Shown here: in pieces, positions 1-7,091 of the stretch | Layout of the letters: every line of letters starts with the position of its first letter | Position numbering within the stretch: position 1 is the stretch's first letter | Source of the DNA: Clostridiales bacterium | Lineage (GTDB): Bacteria > Bacillota > Peptococcia > Peptococcales > Peptococcaceae | Assembly: GCA_003343815.1 (NCBI GenBank) | Contig: QAKL01000058.1 | Coordinates: forward strand, 1-11,740 | Length of the DNA stretch: 11,740 nt | Direction: 5' to 3' | Notes under the pieces: generated by a model | What the model was told of the DNA's origin: nothing | Databases searched by the model: none | The model's input: only the letters and a program-made list of their open reading frames with translations | Made by a program: the position numbers and the translations under genes

Positions 1-290
1 CCGGGATCGGAAATGCCGGGCATCCCGGCGTCGGAGACTAAGGCGATATTTTCGCCATTTTTGAGCCGCTCGATCAAATACGGGCCTTTTTCGTTTTTAT
101 TATGCTCATAATAGCTGGTCAAGGGCTTTTTGATGTCGAAATGATTTAACAGCTGCAGGGTTTTGCGCGTGTCCTCGCAGGCGATCAGATCGACATTTTT
201 CAAGGTTTCCAGCACTCTCAAAGTAATATCGCCTAAATTGCCGATGGGCGTGGCGCAGAGAAAAAGGGTGCCTGATAAAGGTGTAGTCAT
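1..290 (-). CDS. rsmI: 16S rRNA (cytidine-1402-2'-O)-methyltransferase RsmI, 5' part
   Basis: Partial gene: the first 96 codons are present and the rest lies beyond the window's left edge. RsmI methylates the 2'-OH of C1402 in the 16S rRNA decoding centre using S-adenosylmethionine (tetrapyrrole-methylase fold). The translation starts MTTPLSGTLFLCATPIGNLG, which contains the family's TPIGNLGDIT signature at about residues 14-23. Further on are the conserved ACEDTRKT (37-44) and SDAGMPGISDP (86-96) segments. The ATG lies at 290-288 and overlaps the TGA of the upstream methyltransferase gene as ATGA, so translation is probably coupled. In B. subtilis rsmI (yabC) also closes the holB-yaaT-yabA-yabB-yazA cluster. 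Family assignment is firm; only the C-terminal half is unseen. Confidence 0.95.
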   Translation of the reverse strand, partial: MTTPLSGTLFLCATPIGNLGDITLRVLETLKNVDLIACEDTRKTLQLLNHFDIKKPLTSYYEHNKNEKGPYLIERLKNGENIALVSDAGMPGISDP

Positions 291-1027
291 ATAATGCCTC
301 CGTAAATTTGGATGATTTCGTTGCTGTAGACATGAGGGGATCGGTAAATAAATAACGGCGGGAGAATTTCTAAGGTATCGCGCCCGCCTTTTACTGCCTC
401 TAAGAGCAATAAATTAGCCGCTTGATCCGCAAAGGGATGGATGAAGCGCAAGCGTTTTGGTTTTAAGGAATATTTAGCGCATAAACTCAGCAATTCATCG
501 GTGCGGGCGGCACGGTAGATGAGGTATAAGCTGCCACGCGGTTTTAAGAGACGCTTAGAGCTTTGGATTAAATCCTCTAAAGTGCAGTAGATCTCGTGAC
601 GGGCGATATTGATTTCCTCGTTAGGGTTGAGTTTGCCGCAATGTTTGGGGAAAAACGGGGGATTGGAAACGACTGCGTCAAAAGTTGAGCCCCATTCAGC
701 AGGCAGGCTGCGCAAATCAGCCTCGTAAATTTGGCACGGCACTTGATTGAGCGCCATATTGCGGCGTGCCAAATCGGCGTAGACGGCTTGGATTTCGACG
801 GCAGTTATAAGGCGCGTCGGCTCGTCGGCGAAAAGTAAAATGGGCAGCACGCCGCTGCCACATCCTAAATCTATGATTTTTTGCTTTCTTTGCGGGCGGA
901 CGAAATGCGCCAATAAAACGGCGTCCATGGAAAAACGAAAGCCGTTTTTCCGCTGGATCAGCCGATAATCGCGTAAAGCTAAATCGCTTAAATCTTCATC
1001 ATCCGCTAAGAATGGCGAAACGGACAT
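287..1027 (-). CDS. tRNA1(Val) adenine-37 N6-methyltransferase family protein (TrmN6/YabB-like)
   Basis: 246-residue class I SAM-dependent methyltransferase of the TrmN6/YfiC group, which in E. coli N6-methylates A37 of tRNA1(Val). The SAM loop DLGCGSG is at about residues 53-59. The amino-methyltransferase catalytic motif NPPFF at 122-126 is typical of enzymes that modify exocyclic amines. An N-terminal FRFSMDAVLLAHF segment (30-42) is also characteristic of the family. The ATG (1027-1025) shares a base with the ricT stop (TAATG), and a GGAGG site lies 7 bases upstream at 1039-1035. In B. subtilis the orthologue yabB sits in the same place between the ricT/yabA and rsmI genes. The exact RNA target in this organism is inferred from the family. 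Confidence 0.9.
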   Translation of the reverse strand: MSVSPFLADDEDLSDLALRDYRLIQRKNGFRFSMDAVLLAHFVRPQRKQKIIDLGCGSGVLPILLFADEPTRLITAVEIQAVYADLARRNMALNQVPCQIYEADLRSLPAEWGSTFDAVVSNPPFFPKHCGKLNPNEEINIARHEIYCTLEDLIQSSKRLLKPRGSLYLIYRAARTDELLSLCAKYSLKPKRLRFIHPFADQAANLLLLEAVKGGRDTLEILPPLFIYRSPHVYSNEIIQIYGGII

Positions 1028-1770
1028 TATTTATCCTCCAATTTGCGCAAATCAAAACGATCCTCGGGATCAGGGGCGTCTAATTCGCCGATATTTTTGA
1101 CGCGGTGGGCATCTAATTCTTTACGGTTTTGGATGTAAACGTCGTTTTCGTATTTGAGGCAGCACAATAAGCGGCCGCAGATACCGGAAATTTTCGCCGG
1201 GTTTAGAGATAGGTTTTGCTCTTTGGCCATTTTGATGGAAACTGGCGCAAAGTCGCCTAAAAAGCTGTGGCAGCATAAGGGACGCCCGCAGATGCCGATA
1301 CCGCCGAGCATTTTAGCTTCATCGCGCACACCGATTTGTCTGAGCTCAATGCGCGTGCGGAAAACAGCGGCTAAATCTTTGACTAATTCACGAAAATCAA
1401 CGCGGCCGTCGGCGGTGAAAAAGAATATGATTTTGCTGTTGTCAAAGGTATATTCGACATTGGTAAGCTTCATCGGCAGATTGTGATCGGCGATTTTTTT
1501 AAGGCAAATGTCGAACGCCTCGGCTTCTTTTTGATGATTAACGGCAACTTTCTGCTCGTCCTCAGGGGTAGCGACGCGGATGACGCTTTTTAAGGGCGAG
1601 ACGATGGCGCTTTCGTCTACTTCGCGCGGGGCGATGACGACCTCGCCGTATTCGACACCGCGGGAGGTTTCGACGATGACGTAATTATCAGTAGTAATAG
1701 CGAGATCATCAGGAGAGAAATAGTATATTTTGCCGGCAGGCTTAAAACGAACACCGATTACGGTAGGCAT
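1027..1770 (-). CDS. ricT: PSP1-domain regulator RicT (YaaT)
   Basis: 247-residue PSP1-domain protein orthologous by sequence and position to B. subtilis RicT/YaaT. There it joins RicA and RicF in an iron-sulfur-carrying complex that stimulates RNase Y mRNA processing and affects sporulation, competence and biofilm formation. Two near-identical cysteine clusters are visible: ICGRPLCC (C161, C166, C167) and ICGRLLCC (C198, C203, C204), the hallmark of the family and plausible cluster ligands. An upstream in-frame ATG at 1824 is possible but lies inside holB. I chose ATG 1770 because AAAGGAG (1784-1778) precedes it by 7 bases and the protein then begins MPTVIGVRF, like relatives. The stop is TAA at 1029-1027. 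Whether RicA and RicF exist here cannot be seen. Confidence 0.93.
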   Translation of the reverse strand: MPTVIGVRFKPAGKIYYFSPDDLAITTDNYVIVETSRGVEYGEVVIAPREVDESAIVSPLKSVIRVATPEDEQKVAVNHQKEAEAFDICLKKIADHNLPMKLTNVEYTFDNSKIIFFFTADGRVDFRELVKDLAAVFRTRIELRQIGVRDEAKMLGGIGICGRPLCCHSFLGDFAPVSIKMAKEQNLSLNPAKISGICGRLLCCLKYENDVYIQNRKELDAHRVKNIGELDAPDPEDRFDLRKLEDK

Positions 1771-1784
1771 GGTAATGCTCCTTT

Positions 1785-2741
1785 CTATAATGTCCCGATG
1801 AGGGATGATATTTGAGAAAAACAAACTATAAGCGTTAATTCAGGGGAGACGTTTTGCTTCAGATACCCCTGATATTTGCGCAGTAACTCTAAAACAGCGA
1901 TCCAATCCGCCTCGTAGGGATAATTTTTATACTCTTCGAGGCAGTCGCGGTTGATGAGCAAATTTTCATTGCCGCTCGTGCGAAAAATCAACAAATCGCG
2001 ATACCAGAGGCTTAAAAAGGAAAGTATAAGGAGCGCCTTGGCTTTGTTTACTTTCCAAGCGCGGCATTGTTCGATGATTTGGCTCATTTTTTGGTGCGGC
2101 TCAATGTTAAAGGAGAGTACCTCGCGGCGTAAGGGGAAGAACTCCTCATCGTGCAGGATATCTTGCGCCGTTTTGACGGATCCCGCGGCCAGATAGGCGG
2201 CATCTTTAGCGCTATCGCCTAAGATGCCAATGATAGTTTCAGGGGATAAGGCATTAAATTTGATCTGGCAGGCGCGGGAGCGGATCGTAGGGAGGATCGC
2301 TTCTGGCTTAGAGGTGACGAGGATAAAGACTGTCTTTTCTTTCGGCTCCTCTAAAATTTTTAATAAGCTGTTGGCCGCTTGCTCGGTTAGAAGGTGCGCG
2401 TCATCGATGATGATGACCTGATAGCCGCCCTCGAAACTGCGCAGAGCCGTTACATTAGTTAAGGAATGCACCTGTTCTAATTTAATTGAGCTGCCGAGCG
2501 GCTCGATTAAAAAGACGTCCGGGTGCTCGTTATTCGCGATTTTGACACAGGAGGGGCAGATGCCGCAAGCGTCGAGCTTAGCGTGCGGGCAGTTTAAATA
2601 TTGGGCGAGAGATAGGGCGGTCTTTTTTTTGCCTACACCCTCAGGCCCGGTAAATAAGTAGCAGTGAGTCGGGCGCTTGGCTAAGACGGATTTTAACAGC
2701 GTTAAAGCCTGATCTTGTCCTTTAATTTCCGCAAAACTCAA
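1785..2741 (-). CDS. holB: DNA polymerase III delta' subunit (clamp loader)
   Basis: About 318 residues, the usual size for the delta' subunit, which with delta and tau/gamma loads the beta sliding clamp. The P-loop GPEGVGKK is at about residues 32-39. A four-cysteine zinc module (C51, C59, C62, C65) follows, then a Walker B-like IIIDDAH (110-116) and the conserved AANSLLKILEEP (122-133). The SRC motif is altered to SRAC (155-158). I prefer TTG at 2741: the AAAGGAGG site (2757-2750) is 8 bases upstream, and the protein then begins MSFAEIKGQ. The alternative GTG at 2750 would overlap that site and add three residues. The stop TAG (1787-1785) abuts the ricT ribosome binding site. Intact ATP-binding residues make a DnaX-like module conceivable, but the length and neighbours fit HolB. 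Confidence 0.92.
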   Translation of the reverse strand: MSFAEIKGQDQALTLLKSVLAKRPTHCYLFTGPEGVGKKKTALSLAQYLNCPHAKLDACGICPSCVKIANNEHPDVFLIEPLGSSIKLEQVHSLTNVTALRSFEGGYQVIIIDDAHLLTEQAANSLLKILEEPKEKTVFILVTSKPEAILPTIRSRACQIKFNALSPETIIGILGDSAKDAAYLAAGSVKTAQDILHDEEFFPLRREVLSFNIEPHQKMSQIIEQCRAWKVNKAKALLILSFLSLWYRDLLIFRTSGNENLLINRDCLEEYKNYPYEADWIAVLELLRKYQGYLKQNVSPELTLIVCFSQISSLIGTL

Positions 2742-2764
2742 AGCCGCCACCTCCTTTAGTCTAA

Positions 2765-2792
2765 ATTACAGTATATCTTAAAAATCAGGCAA
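2765..2792 (-). promoter_or_regulatory. possible sigma-A-type promoter before holB
   Basis: Read on the minus strand there is TTGCCT (2792-2787), a 16-base spacer, and TGTAAT (2770-2765), which agree with 4/6 and 5/6 of the TTGACA/TATAAT consensus. It lies in the 53-base gap after the decarboxylase stop and could let holB-ricT-trmN6-rsmI be transcribed separately. Against it, the predicted start site falls almost on the holB ribosome binding site, leaving a very short leader. Inference only. Confidence 0.3.
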
Positions 2793-2794
2793 AA

Positions 2795-4183
2795 TCAAGT
2801 GTTTGTTTTGAGGACGTTTATGGCAGCAAAATTACCGTCGCGGCGCAAAAGCTCGACAATCTCTGCAGTGATGATTTCCCCGGGGAGAGCGATAGGGATG
2901 CCGGGCGGGTATTTGAGGAGAAATTCGGCGCTTATCGCGCCCTCTGCCTCAGCAAGCGGTACGGCTTTTTTCTCCTGCCAGAGAGCCGCGGCTAAACTTA
3001 CGGATTTAGGCGGCACCTGCGGCAGATAAAAAGGGGCGATGAGCGTGCGCTCAGGCAAAGTGAGACAGGAGGCATCAATTTCAGACAAAGCAGAAACAAG
3101 CGCCTCGCGATAAGCGGGAGTGATTTTTAGAGGCAGAAGCAAAAGTACACTGTTGGCTTCGCTCATCTCGACATAGATTTGGTGCGCGGCGAGCTTTTGG
3201 GCGAGCTCAGCGCCGCTTAAAGCGCGCGAGGATAAATTAAGCTTAAAAGGGTCTTGGTGCCAATGGGGATTTTGCAGAGCTTGGATAGTTTCGAGGCGAA
3301 AGATTTCTTCATTTAGTAAAGCGATTTCGTCTAAAGAGGCGGCTATGTCGCTCTCACCGTGCTCAGCCATATAAATAGCCGCCGACTCTAAGGCAGAAAG
3401 CATGAGATAGGAGGGCGAGGTACTCTGGAGGATATCCAAAGCGATATTTACGTCATTTCCGCGGTAGTTTTCACCGATTAAAAGACAACTGCTGCCTGTG
3501 AGGGCAGGCAGAGTTTTATGCCAGCTTTGGATCACTAAATCCGCATCCAAGGAAAGCATGGACGGCGGCAGGGCAGGGTGAAAGGATAAATGCGCGCCGT
3601 GCGCCTCGTCGACAATGACGGTAAGATTGTTTTCTTTAGCGATTTTCATAAGATCGCTGTTTTGCCAAGAGATGCCATGGTAAGTGGGATTGACGATTAA
3701 AAGATTATGACAATTGGGGTGCGCGGAGATTGCCTTTTTTAAATCTGTAGGCGCGACTCCTAATGGAATGCCCCAAACGGGATCAAGCGTGATCGGCAGA
3801 AAAACAGGCTTGGCCTGCGCCAGCATGAGCCCGTAATAAACGCTGCGGTGGCAGTGGCGCGGGATAAATATTTCCTCACCGCGTGCGGCAGACAAAAGAG
3901 CGGCGTGCAGACCGACAGTGGAGCCGTTAATAAGATAGCAGGCTTCTTTGGCATGAAAAATTTCAGCCGCCTGCTTTTGGCTTTGGGCGATGATGCCGCT
4001 TGGGTGGTGCAAATCGTCCATTCCCTCCAATTCGGTGATGTCGTAGCGAAAAATATCGCTTCCCCACGCAGTGCGTAAATTTTCTGCGACGATCGCGCCG
4101 TTTTTATGTCCTGGCATATGGGCAGAAAGAGGATTTTTTGCTTGGTGGCGCTTGAGGGCGTTTAAAATATAAGCTTGGTACAT
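2795..4183 (-). CDS. PLP-dependent Orn/Lys/Arg decarboxylase family protein (YaaO-like)
   Basis: 462-residue fold-type I PLP enzyme of the Orn/Lys/Arg decarboxylase major-domain family, close in size to B. subtilis YaaO and SpeA. The amino-terminal HMPGHKNG (22-29), the phosphate-binding GSTVGLHAAL (87-96), the cofactor-contacting DEAHGAH (192-198) and the Schiff-base lysine K223 in SWHKTLPALTGSS are all visible. The C-terminal motif YPPGIPIALPGE is also present. Such enzymes decarboxylate basic amino acids to polyamine precursors (agmatine, cadaverine or putrescine); the substrate cannot be read from sequence. The ATG (4183-4181) is preceded by AAAAGGAGA (4196-4188). B. subtilis yaaO likewise sits just upstream of the tmk-holB region, but here holB follows directly. 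Confidence 0.88.
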   Translation of the reverse strand: MYQAYILNALKRHQAKNPLSAHMPGHKNGAIVAENLRTAWGSDIFRYDITELEGMDDLHHPSGIIAQSQKQAAEIFHAKEACYLINGSTVGLHAALLSAARGEEIFIPRHCHRSVYYGLMLAQAKPVFLPITLDPVWGIPLGVAPTDLKKAISAHPNCHNLLIVNPTYHGISWQNSDLMKIAKENNLTVIVDEAHGAHLSFHPALPPSMLSLDADLVIQSWHKTLPALTGSSCLLIGENYRGNDVNIALDILQSTSPSYLMLSALESAAIYMAEHGESDIAASLDEIALLNEEIFRLETIQALQNPHWHQDPFKLNLSSRALSGAELAQKLAAHQIYVEMSEANSVLLLLPLKITPAYREALVSALSEIDASCLTLPERTLIAPFYLPQVPPKSVSLAAALWQEKKAVPLAEAEGAISAEFLLKYPPGIPIALPGEIITAEIVELLRRDGNFAAINVLKTNT

Positions 4184-4261
4184 ATGAGTCTCCTTTTGGT
4201 TAATAAAGTGTATTTAGCTTCTAAAATGCCGAGAATAGAAAAAATACCGCATTCTTTGGGA

Positions 4262-4279
4262 AGAAAATGTATATTTTCT
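4262..4279. repeat. inverted repeat, possible operator between divergent genes
   Basis: AGAAAAT (4262-4268), a 4-base centre GTAT, and ATTTTCT (4273-4279) form a perfect 7-base inverted repeat in the divergent intergenic region. It lies just upstream of the candidate promoter for the plus-strand gene. CCGCA (4247-4251) and TGCGG (4279-4283) form a second, outer pair around it. The arrangement could be a regulator binding site; no regulator is encoded nearby. Confidence 0.35.
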
Positions 4280-4290
4280 GCGGAAAAATG

Positions 4291-4319
4291 TTTATTTTTT
4301 CGGGCAAATAGTTTATAAT
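4291..4319 (+). promoter_or_regulatory. candidate sigma-A promoter for the plus-strand gene at 4354
   Basis: A perfect TATAAT (4314-4319) is preceded at an ideal 17-base spacing by TTTATT (4291-4296), a weak -35 matching 3/6. The expected start site near 4326 would give a leader of roughly 28 bases containing AGAGGTGA (4342-4349), the ribosome binding site. The surrounding stretch from 4184 to 4353 is A/T-rich, as expected of a divergent promoter region. I see no clear promoter for the decarboxylase on the other strand. Confidence 0.55.
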
Positions 4320-4353
4320 AAATATATTTCACCGATTTGAAAGAGGTGAGGGT

Positions 4354-5445
4354 ATGGAAAAAAAATCGGATATTGATTATTATGTAAAAAATGCTTACCG
4401 AGCTTTGGCGGAATTTTTGGCACATGTGCAGCCAAAAAGTGCCTCGGCATCAAAGATAGCTATTTATGATTATTTGCATGATAGATACTGCTATGTCTGG
4501 ATAGGCGAAAATGATAATGCTTTCGCTTTGCGCATTTATTTGGAAGCGGAGGATTTTGTTAATTATCTGGAAACGGCATGCGAAACGGATGATTTTTACA
4601 GCGAATCGGCGCTAATCGGGCAGAATTATACGGCGGTGTATCTGATGTGCGAGGAGGCGCTGAGCGAAAAAGCTTTGGAGATTTATCGGCACTATGCTTT
4701 TAAATGGCAGGAGCGCTGGCCGATAATTTGCCAAAGAAAGGCGGGCGAGGCGGAAAAAATCCTGTGGGATAAAGATATTTTGCGTACCGTTTGCGCGGTG
4801 CTGGAACGTTTGAGCGCGCTTTTTCGGGAGAAATTCTGGGCAAGTAATTATCTGGCGCAGGATAAAGCGGCGCATGGGGACGAGATTTTGCTGATAGATT
4901 ATCAAAACGGTGTCTGGCAGAAGAAAACCATGTCCATAAAAAAACTTTATGCCGAACTTGCGCCGAAAGAATTCCCCAATCCTTTTTTGCTCAATCGCTT
5001 GGCGCAGAAAAAATCCGACGGCGAGATGTACGAGATGAGCTGGTTTTATATTCCGGTGGAGCAGCAAACTGCGGACAGCCGCTACTATCCTTTGTATGCT
5101 AATTTGGTTAATTTGGCAGACGGTCGAGTGGTTTTCAGTGCGTTAAGCCAGCCGCCGGAAAGCCGCGAGCAACTGATAGAGCAATTAGCAAAAAAGTTGG
5201 CGCAAATGGAGAAAAGGCCGGAGGTTATCGTGACGGCGGATTATATTTTATGGCGCTATTTGGATGATTTTTGTCAAAAAAGCGGTATTATTTTGCGCTA
5301 TATCGAGGAGGGCATCGTAAAGGCGCGCATCACCGAGGGCTTTCGCATTATGTTAGAAGAAGCCGGCAAAGCGGCTCGTCCTCGGCACAATACAGATAAA
5401 ATCATTACCCTCCAAGCGTATCGCGAAAAGAATCAAAAAGAATAG
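4354..5445 (+). CDS. uncharacterised protein, DUF6930/DUF7309-like
   Basis: 363-residue soluble protein with no signal peptide or membrane segment. I do not recognise a characterised function. The N-terminal part has a pattern of the type YVWIGENDNAFALRIYLEAE (47-66), resembling the 'G-x-alanine-rich beta hairpin then YLG' block of the DUF7309/DUF6930 proteins common in Bacillota. The C-terminal KRPEVIVTADYILWRYLDDF (287-306), followed by CQKSGIILRYIEE, resembles the DUF6930 pattern 'RP-x-I-x-V ... L-x-D-x-x-x-x-x-GI-x-L'. This is recall-based similarity, not a search result. The start is supported by AGAGGTGA four bases before ATG. It is divergent from the decarboxylase and is followed after about 138 bases by the TorD-like gene. 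The residues are mostly alpha/beta with many aromatics. Confidence 0.75.
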   Translation: MEKKSDIDYYVKNAYRALAEFLAHVQPKSASASKIAIYDYLHDRYCYVWIGENDNAFALRIYLEAEDFVNYLETACETDDFYSESALIGQNYTAVYLMCEEALSEKALEIYRHYAFKWQERWPIICQRKAGEAEKILWDKDILRTVCAVLERLSALFREKFWASNYLAQDKAAHGDEILLIDYQNGVWQKKTMSIKKLYAELAPKEFPNPFLLNRLAQKKSDGEMYEMSWFYIPVEQQTADSRYYPLYANLVNLADGRVVFSALSQPPESREQLIEQLAKKLAQMEKRPEVIVTADYILWRYLDDFCQKSGIILRYIEEGIVKARITEGFRIMLEEAGKAARPRHNTDKIITLQAYREKNQKE

Positions 5446-5511
5446 CACATCTTTAATTATATCGGCTTTTGGGGAAGCTGTAAAGGAAAAATGTGGTCTG
5501 ATCCTTGGAAA

Positions 5512-5532
5512 AAAAGGAGATAGTCCCCTTTT
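5512..5532. other. small stem-loop between the DUF6930-like gene and torD
   Basis: AAAAGGAGA (5512-5520), loop TAG, and TCCCCTTTT (5524-5532) can pair with one internal A-C mismatch. It might attenuate or terminate transcription between the two genes, but only four T residues close the stem and no longer T-run follows, so a working terminator is doubtful. The remainder of the 138-base gap (5446-5583) shows no reading frame or promoter I would defend. Confidence 0.3.
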
Positions 5533-5583
5533 AGTCGAATTAATAAGCAAATGAATTTTTATTTGCTGAAAGGAGGAACGCCT

Positions 5584-6267
5584 GTGACGACAGAGGAAAG
5601 AGAAGCAATGGTGTTAATTTTGGCGGCACGCAAAAGAGTGTATAAAGTATTGCAGGATTTGTGGTTAAATGAGCCGGGCAGAGAACAGCTGGAGGCTTTG
5701 TACGATCCGGATTTGGCGGTAGCGATGGATTTATTGACGCCGGAGGGCGAGAAAAGCTTAAAGCAGGATTTGGCGGCGCTTTATGTAAGCCGCGAGGATT
5801 TTAACGAGGAATATTTTGCCGGTGTGCGCAAAAATTATTGCGAAATGCTGATCGCCGACCGTGAGAGTGTTTATCCACCTTTTGCGACGAAGTATCTGCC
5901 GCTGGACCAAGACAGCTTGGTGGAGGAAATGCTTACGGTGCGGGCGACCTACGAGCGCTATGGAGCTTCCGGCAACAAGTCAGAAATGGAGGCCGACGGT
6001 TATCTGGCGATGGAGTTAAGCTTTATGGGGCGCACCTGCGGATTGGCGCAGCAGGCAGTGGAAATGGGCGTAGATCGGCGCGCAGGGCAGCTTTTGGAGG
6101 AGCAGGATTGGTTTTTAAAGGATCATCTGCTTTCATGGGTGCCTGAGTGGATCAAAACCTTGCGCGCAAGCGAAAAAGATGATTTTTATACGAAATTGGC
6201 AAATTTGACAGCGCGATTTTTGGTATGCGACAGCATAGGGCTGGATGACATCAGCACTTTGGTATAA
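5584..6267 (+). CDS. TorD/DmsD-family molybdoenzyme chaperone
   Basis: 227-residue all-helical protein of the TorD/DmsD/NarJ-like redox-enzyme maturation chaperones. These cytoplasmic proteins bind the Tat leader or the apo form of a molybdopterin oxidoreductase and help cofactor insertion before export. Visible family marks are RESVYPPF (93-100, matching the ESxY element), the acidic EADGYLAMELSFM (136-148, usually PDHLALELEFM) and QDWFLKDHLLSWVP (174-187, the Q-x-x-F-x-x-x-HL-x-W element). The start is GTG 5584, with AAAGGAGG (5569-5576) seven bases upstream; an ATG at 5551 in the same frame lacks such a site. No molybdoenzyme is in the window, so it is an orphan here. The VanY gene follows after 12 bases. 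Confidence 0.85.
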   Translation: MTTEEREAMVLILAARKRVYKVLQDLWLNEPGREQLEALYDPDLAVAMDLLTPEGEKSLKQDLAALYVSREDFNEEYFAGVRKNYCEMLIADRESVYPPFATKYLPLDQDSLVEEMLTVRATYERYGASGNKSEMEADGYLAMELSFMGRTCGLAQQAVEMGVDRRAGQLLEEQDWFLKDHLLSWVPEWIKTLRASEKDDFYTKLANLTARFLVCDSIGLDDISTLV

Positions 6268-6279
6268 TGGAGGATAATC

Positions 6280-7077
6280 ATGCGAAAGAAATGGCAACTG
6301 GTAATGGGCGTCTCGTTATTGACCGCTAGTTTGGCTTTGAGCGCGTATAGCTGGCCGGTGAGCGGACTGTGCAAAGTTTTGGTGCGGACGCAGGAAATAT
6401 TAGCACCGGTGGAGGTGCCGAAGGAGGACATTACGCCGGAATGGATGACGATTTTGGTTAATATCGACAATCCGTTAAAAGCGGAAATCGGCTTTACTCA
6501 GGCTACAGTCGGGGGATATGTCGTTGACCAAAGGATTGAAAAGGATTTAAACGCGATGCTGGCTGCGGCGAAAGCCGACGGGGTAACGATTTATCCATGC
6601 TCGGCGTATCGCTCGATAGATAAGCAGACTGCTCTTTTTAACCGCAAAATTAAGCAGTATCAAAACAACGGTTATAATTATAACGACGCATATAATATTG
6701 CCAAAACGATTGTCGCCGTGCCGGGGACAAGCGAGCATCATACGGGATTGGCGCTTGATTTGATTACTCCCGGATATCAGCAGTTGGACGATGGCTTTGA
6801 AAATACGGCGGCTTTTAAATGGTTAGATAAGCATAGTGCCGAGTATGGGTTCGTCCTGCGCTATCCCAAGGATAAAGAGGATATTACCAAGATTATCTAC
6901 GAGCCGTGGCATTACCGCTATGTCGGAGTAAATGCCGCCGAGACGATCAAGGCTAACGGTTGGTGCTTGGAGGAGTATGTCGAAAATTTAAAGCAGGTAC
7001 AGGCAGAAAAACAAAGTAATCAAAGCACGTTTGCTGCGGCTTTGCAAAAAGCGGCAGATAGCGGCGCGAATAAATGA
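6280..7077 (+). CDS. VanY-type D-alanyl-D-alanine carboxypeptidase, membrane anchored
   Basis: 265-residue M15B peptidase that removes the terminal D-Ala from peptidoglycan stem peptides outside the membrane. An N-terminal signal/anchor (basic MRKKW, then a hydrophobic stretch of about residues 7-24) is followed by the VanY domain at about 70-245. The zinc motif SxHxxGxAxD reads SEHHTGLALD (S151, H153, D160), and the downstream EPWHYRY supplies E208 and zinc ligand H211. The SAYRS element (108-112) is also present, so all catalytic residues look intact. GGAGG (6269-6273) lies six bases before the ATG. There is no vanR/S/H/A gene nearby, so I read it as housekeeping wall trimming, not glycopeptide resistance. 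The TTG of the M50 gene follows 14 bases later. Confidence 0.92.
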   Translation: MRKKWQLVMGVSLLTASLALSAYSWPVSGLCKVLVRTQEILAPVEVPKEDITPEWMTILVNIDNPLKAEIGFTQATVGGYVVDQRIEKDLNAMLAAAKADGVTIYPCSAYRSIDKQTALFNRKIKQYQNNGYNYNDAYNIAKTIVAVPGTSEHHTGLALDLITPGYQQLDDGFENTAAFKWLDKHSAEYGFVLRYPKDKEDITKIIYEPWHYRYVGVNAAETIKANGWCLEEYVENLKQVQAEKQSNQSTFAAALQKAADSGANK

Positions 7078-7091
7078 GGAGTGTGAAGTAA

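Noticed and set aside
1771..1824. Upstream extension of ricT to an ATG at 1824
   Set aside because: It lies inside holB, has no ribosome binding site, and family members begin at the MPTVIGVRF-like start, which has a strong site.
4162..4425. Minus-strand open frame of 87 codons across the divergent intergenic region
   Set aside because: It spans the A/T-rich promoter region and the starts of both flanking genes, has low-complexity Ile/Phe/Lys composition and no ribosome binding site.
4612..5067. Minus-strand open frame of 151 codons inside the DUF6930-like gene
   Set aside because: Antisense shadow of a gene with a good start, promoter and natural protein composition; its translation resembles nothing.
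6280..7077. VanY as evidence of a glycopeptide resistance cluster
   Set aside because: No vanR/S, vanH, vanA-type ligase or vanX gene is present, and the gene sits in a housekeeping run with scpAB.
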